Shown here: one piece after another, positions 5,297 to 7,404 of the stretch
Layout of the letters: every line of letters starts with the position of its first letter
How positions within the stretch are numbered: position 1 is the first letter of the stretch
Origin: an uncultured Clostridia bacterium
GTDB taxonomy: Bacteria > Bacillota > Clostridia > Christensenellales > DTU072
DNA: 7,404 nt
Direction of reading: 5' to 3'
Assembly (NCBI GenBank): GCA_944350065.1
Contig: CALVOD010000063.1
Coordinates: forward strand, 1-7,404
Position numbers and translations under genes: made by a program
Notes under the pieces: generated by a model
Database searches by the model: none
What the model was told of the DNA's origin: nothing
The model's input: the letters and a program-made list of their open reading frames with translations, nothing else

Positions 5297-5662
5297 ATGG
5301 AAACGTTTTTGACTTACCTTCAGGTTTTTGCCGTGGGCGGAACAATTTGCTTGATAGGTCAGGTGATCATCAATACCACCAAGGTAACCTCAGCTCGTAT
5401 ACTCGTGGGCTATCTTCTGCTGGGGGTAGTGCTCGAAACCGCCGGAGTATATAAATATATTCGTGATTTCGGTAAAGCGGGCGCCACAGTGCCGATAATC
5501 GGCTTCGGAAGCAACCTGGCGCGCGGCGCTATCGACGGCGCTCTCGAAAGCGGTATTCTCGGCGCGGTCACGGGCGGTATTGAAGCGGTAGCGGCGGGAA
5601 TCGCCGCAGTAATATTTTTCGCTTTTATCGTGGGACTCGTAGCAACGCCTAAAACAAAGTAG
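5297..5662 (+). CDS. spoVAE: Stage V sporulation protein AE (SpoVAE/SpoVAEb)
   Basis: SpoVAE is the second membrane subunit of the three-gene dipicolinic acid transport system. The 121-residue length is typical. Hydrophobic stretches lie at about 8-26, 33-52, 62-78 and 86-115. FAVGGTICLIGQ (11-22) and GATVPIIGFGSNLARGAIDG (62-81) are the family signatures, and the C-terminal PKTK agrees with SpoVAEb proteins. It shares the GGTICxIGQ and VPIxGF motifs with SpoVAC, so the two are paralogs. GGGAGG at 5287-5292 precedes the ATG by only four bases, and the gene starts 11 bases after spoVAD, so it is co-translated. A longer open frame in this phase reaches back to 5060 inside spoVAD but is just the other reading frame. 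No hairpin terminator follows before the next gene. Confidence 0.95.
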   Translation: METFLTYLQVFAVGGTICLIGQVIINTTKVTSARILVGYLLLGVVLETAGVYKYIRDFGKAGATVPIIGFGSNLARGAIDGALESGILGAVTGGIEAVAAGIAAVIFFAFIVGLVATPKTK

Positions 5663-5686
5663 CAGAATCCGTTAGAGGATATTGGC

Positions 5687-5716
5687 TTGACATAAAGGCG
5701 CCTGCGGATATATTAT
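5687..5716 (+). promoter_or_regulatory. Sigma-A-type promoter of the ECF transporter-peptidase operon
   Basis: A perfect TTGACA (5687-5692) is followed by TATATT (5709-5714, 16-base spacer) or TATTAT (5711-5716, 18-base spacer), each matching the -10 consensus at five of six bases. RNA would start at about 5721-5724, on top of the ATG at 5724, so the transcript would have little or no leader. Confidence 0.6.
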
Positions 5717-5721
5717 ATCCG
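5705..5721. repeat. Perfect 17-base inverted repeat over the -10 region
   Basis: CGGATATA (5705-5712) and TATATCCG (5714-5721) form a perfect inverted repeat around one central T. It covers both possible -10 elements and ends two bases before the ATG. Its position suits a repressor operator. With a one-base centre it cannot form a full hairpin and has no T-run after it, so it is not a terminator. Confidence 0.55.
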
Positions 5722-5723
5722 TA

Positions 5724-6314
5724 ATGAAAAGTAAAGAGCTTGCTTTTATAGGAATATTTGCGGCGCTAGTGATCGTGTTGCAGGCGATTGCCGAAATCAG
5801 CAGACTTCTCGGTCTGCCGATGTCGCTTGCTCTGGGATTGATCCCCGTGTTGGTTGCGGCTCAACTCAAAGGACCGAAAGTCGGCGCCGCCGTAGGTCTT
5901 GTCTTCGGGCTTACGAGCATGACGCTCGCTCTCATCGCCGCGGCGTCTATGCCGATTGCCCGCGTTACGGTCAATCCGCTTGTTTCGGTTGTGCCGCGCA
6001 TTCTCGTCGGTGTGGTTTGCGGCGGAGTTTATAAACTCTCGGCGCGTAACGCGGTATCTAAACCGAGGCGTATATTCAATAGCGTAGCCGCTACTCTGAG
6101 CGGAATAATTACCAATACCGCGCTATATCTCGGAATGTTCCTCGCTTTTGCTTACGGCAGAACTTTCGAGGAGACGACTATAGATTTCAAGTGGGTGCTC
6201 GCGTCCGTCGTCGCGCTCAATACGGTAGTCGAAGTCGTGGCGTTTACTCTTATTGTGCCCGCAGTGGTTATCTCGGTAGAGAACTGGCGAAAAGGCAACG
6301 GTAAACAAATATGA
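5724..6314 (+). CDS. ECF transporter S component (vitamin-type substrate-binding membrane protein)
   Basis: This looks like the substrate-specificity subunit of an energy-coupling factor transporter, which captures a vitamin or similar small molecule and works with a shared EcfT-EcfA module encoded elsewhere. The 196 residues form six predicted helices at about 5-26, 34-48, 52-73, 87-105, 118-145 and 157-185. Family-like features are the start MKSKELAFIGIFAALVIVLQ, LKGPKVGAAVGLVFGLTS (48-65), NPLVSVVPRILVGVVCGGVY (84-103) and the loop AYGRTFEET (143-151). The general shape recalls pantothenate- or folate-type S components, but the substrate cannot be read from sequence alone. The ATG at 5724 has no Shine-Dalgarno, and the promoter predicts RNA starting almost at this codon, so it may be leaderless. 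Its stop overlaps the next start (ATGA), implying coupling to the peptidase. Confidence 0.82.
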   Translation: MKSKELAFIGIFAALVIVLQAIAEISRLLGLPMSLALGLIPVLVAAQLKGPKVGAAVGLVFGLTSMTLALIAAASMPIARVTVNPLVSVVPRILVGVVCGGVYKLSARNAVSKPRRIFNSVAATLSGIITNTALYLGMFLAFAYGRTFEETTIDFKWVLASVVALNTVVEVVAFTLIVPAVVISVENWRKGNGKQI

Positions 6315-7393
6315 AAAATAAAGCCGGTACAACAGGTCTGAATATTTTTTCCGGAGTTCCCGTCACGGCGCATAATAAAGGCGTCGTGGTGCTCGACGAA
6401 GCGAATTTATTTTATTTTACGAGGTATTCGAATGCAGACGCGGCGATATTGATAGCGGGCGACAAACGCTACTATATATGCGATAAACGTGTGTCTGAAG
6501 AAGCGGAAGAATTGCTTGAGAATTACGAGATAACCGACGTCGGCGCGCTTTCATACGTCGAAAAAGCCGTTGAATTGGCTAAAGCTTCGGGGGTAGCCGA
6601 ACTCGGTTACGAAGACGAACGTATATCTCATCGCGAATATCTCACGCTTGCGAATAGCGCGGGCTGCGCGTTGACGCCCGCCGACGACGAAATACGCGCT
6701 CTGCGCGCCGTAAAAAGCGAATACGAACTCGAATGCGTACGCAGTGCTCAAGCCGTAACGGACGCCGTTTTCGAGGCGATATTGTCTTATATCGTGCCCG
6801 GCACGAGCGAACGCGAACTTAAAGCGTTTATTGAAGCGCGAATGGCGGAAAAAGGAGCGTCGCCGGCGTTCGATACAATAGTCGCTTTCGGCGCCGATAC
6901 TTCCCGACCGCACGCTCACGCGGGCGATAACCGACTTAAAGATCGCGACGTCGTTACGGTCGATTTCGGCGCGAAAAAGGAGGGGTACTGCTCGGATATG
7001 ACGAGAAGTTTCGTCTACGGCGGCGCATGCGAGGAGTACGTAAATCTTTACGAATCGGTGCTCGAAGCGCAGAACGCGGCGTTAGCGAAACTCAAAGCGG
7101 GCATGAGCGGCGCGGAGTGCCACGCAGTGGCTAAAGAAATTCTCGACGCGCGCGGATACGGCGAATATTTCACCCATTCACTCGGTCATTCGCTCGGCGT
7201 CGAGATACACGAAACACCGGCGCTCTCGCCGAGAAATCCGCTCCCGATACCTTTGGGCGCGCTGACAAGCGTCGAACCGGGCGCATATATCCCAGGTAAG
7301 TTCGGCGTGCGTATAGAAGATATGGTCGTTTTTGAAAAAGATAGAGTGTATAACTTGACAAAGTCACCGAAAAATTTAATAATATTAGGGTAA
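6311..7393 (+). CDS. M24B metallopeptidase, Xaa-Pro aminopeptidase/dipeptidase family
   Basis: This cytoplasmic enzyme is predicted to remove N-terminal residues preceding proline, or split Xaa-Pro dipeptides, using two metal ions. It has 360 residues, close to YqhT- and PepQ-like proteins. An N-terminal creatinase-like domain (about 22-130, with ANLFYFTRYSNADAAILI at 31-48) leads to the pita-bread catalytic domain (about 138-355). All five metal ligands are present: D218 in VTVDFGA, D229 in YCSDMTR, H293 in SLGHSLGVEIHE, E322 in SVEPGAY and E336 in VRIEDMVV. H201 and H203 (RPHAHAG) and H300 are the usual active-site histidines. The start at 6311 is forced by an in-frame stop at 6302-6304. 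No good ribosome-binding site is seen, so translation probably couples to the overlapping S-component gene. The exact specificity (aminopeptidase or dipeptidase) is not decidable here. Confidence 0.94.
   Translation: MKNKAGTTGLNIFSGVPVTAHNKGVVVLDEANLFYFTRYSNADAAILIAGDKRYYICDKRVSEEAEELLENYEITDVGALSYVEKAVELAKASGVAELGYEDERISHREYLTLANSAGCALTPADDEIRALRAVKSEYELECVRSAQAVTDAVFEAILSYIVPGTSERELKAFIEARMAEKGASPAFDTIVAFGADTSRPHAHAGDNRLKDRDVVTVDFGAKKEGYCSDMTRSFVYGGACEEYVNLYESVLEAQNAALAKLKAGMSGAECHAVAKEILDARGYGEYFTHSLGHSLGVEIHETPALSPRNPLPIPLGALTSVEPGAYIPGKFGVRIEDMVVFEKDRVYNLTKSPKNLIILG
7355..7383 (+). promoter_or_regulatory. Promoter candidate inside the 3' end of the peptidase gene
   Basis: A perfect TTGACA (7355-7360), 17 bases, then AATAAT (7378-7383, five of six consensus bases) would start RNA near 7390, at the peptidase stop codon. 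It points to whatever gene lies beyond the window. The covering codons are far more AT-rich than the rest of the gene, as expected if the DNA is under a second constraint. Confidence 0.5.
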
Positions 7394-7404
7394 CCAACAT
7401 CGGA

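Overview
The window is a piece of a chromosome from an endospore-forming, low-to-middle GC Firmicute, most likely in the class Clostridia. The evidence is a complete spoIIA operon (anti-anti-sigma, anti-sigma, sigma-F) followed directly by a compact spoVA operon with only spoVAC, spoVAD and spoVAE. That three-gene form is the one I recall from clostridia; Bacillus adds spoVAA, spoVAB, spoVAEa and spoVAF. Many genes are separated by short, AT-rich gaps with Shine-Dalgarno or TTGACA-type signals. I cannot name the genus.

Layout, left to right. Positions 1-677 hold the tail of one small membrane protein and a complete four-helix membrane protein, both of unknown function and both reading right. 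A bidirectional hairpin terminator at 698-723 separates them from a convergent gene, a membrane-anchored trypsin-like (HtrA/DegP family) serine protease on the minus strand (755-2044). The protease and the spoIIA operon diverge from a 191-base gap (2045-2235) that carries overlapping promoter-like sequences. spoIIAA, spoIIAB and sigF (2236-3711) are tightly packed and end at an intrinsic terminator (3737-3764). A possible 27-codon ORF then runs into spoVAC, and spoVAC-spoVAD-spoVAE follow (3835-5662). A short gap with a perfect TTGACA and a perfect inverted repeat precedes an ECF-transporter S component (5724-6314), which overlaps an M24 Xaa-Pro peptidase (6311-7393). A promoter-like sequence inside the last codons of the peptidase points out of the window.

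How the genes work together. SpoIIAB holds sigma-F inactive until dephosphorylated SpoIIAA releases it in the forespore after asymmetric division. Later in the forespore the SpoVA proteins import dipicolinic acid, and they release it again at germination. The same two operons are neighbours in Bacillus subtilis, so this is conserved synteny. The protease, the ECF S component and the peptidase are neighbours with no demonstrated link to sporulation.

Most of the window is a recognisable sporulation locus, not a new system. The less expected material is regulatory: a possibly leaderless ECF-peptidase transcript whose promoter is covered by a 17-base palindrome, a terminator whose right arm could serve as ribosome-binding site for a hidden small ORF before spoVAC, and divergent promoters whose -35 elements lie on top of each other. 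No RNA genes, insertion sequences, CRISPR arrays or riboswitches were recognised, and no gene-free stretch exceeds 300 bases.
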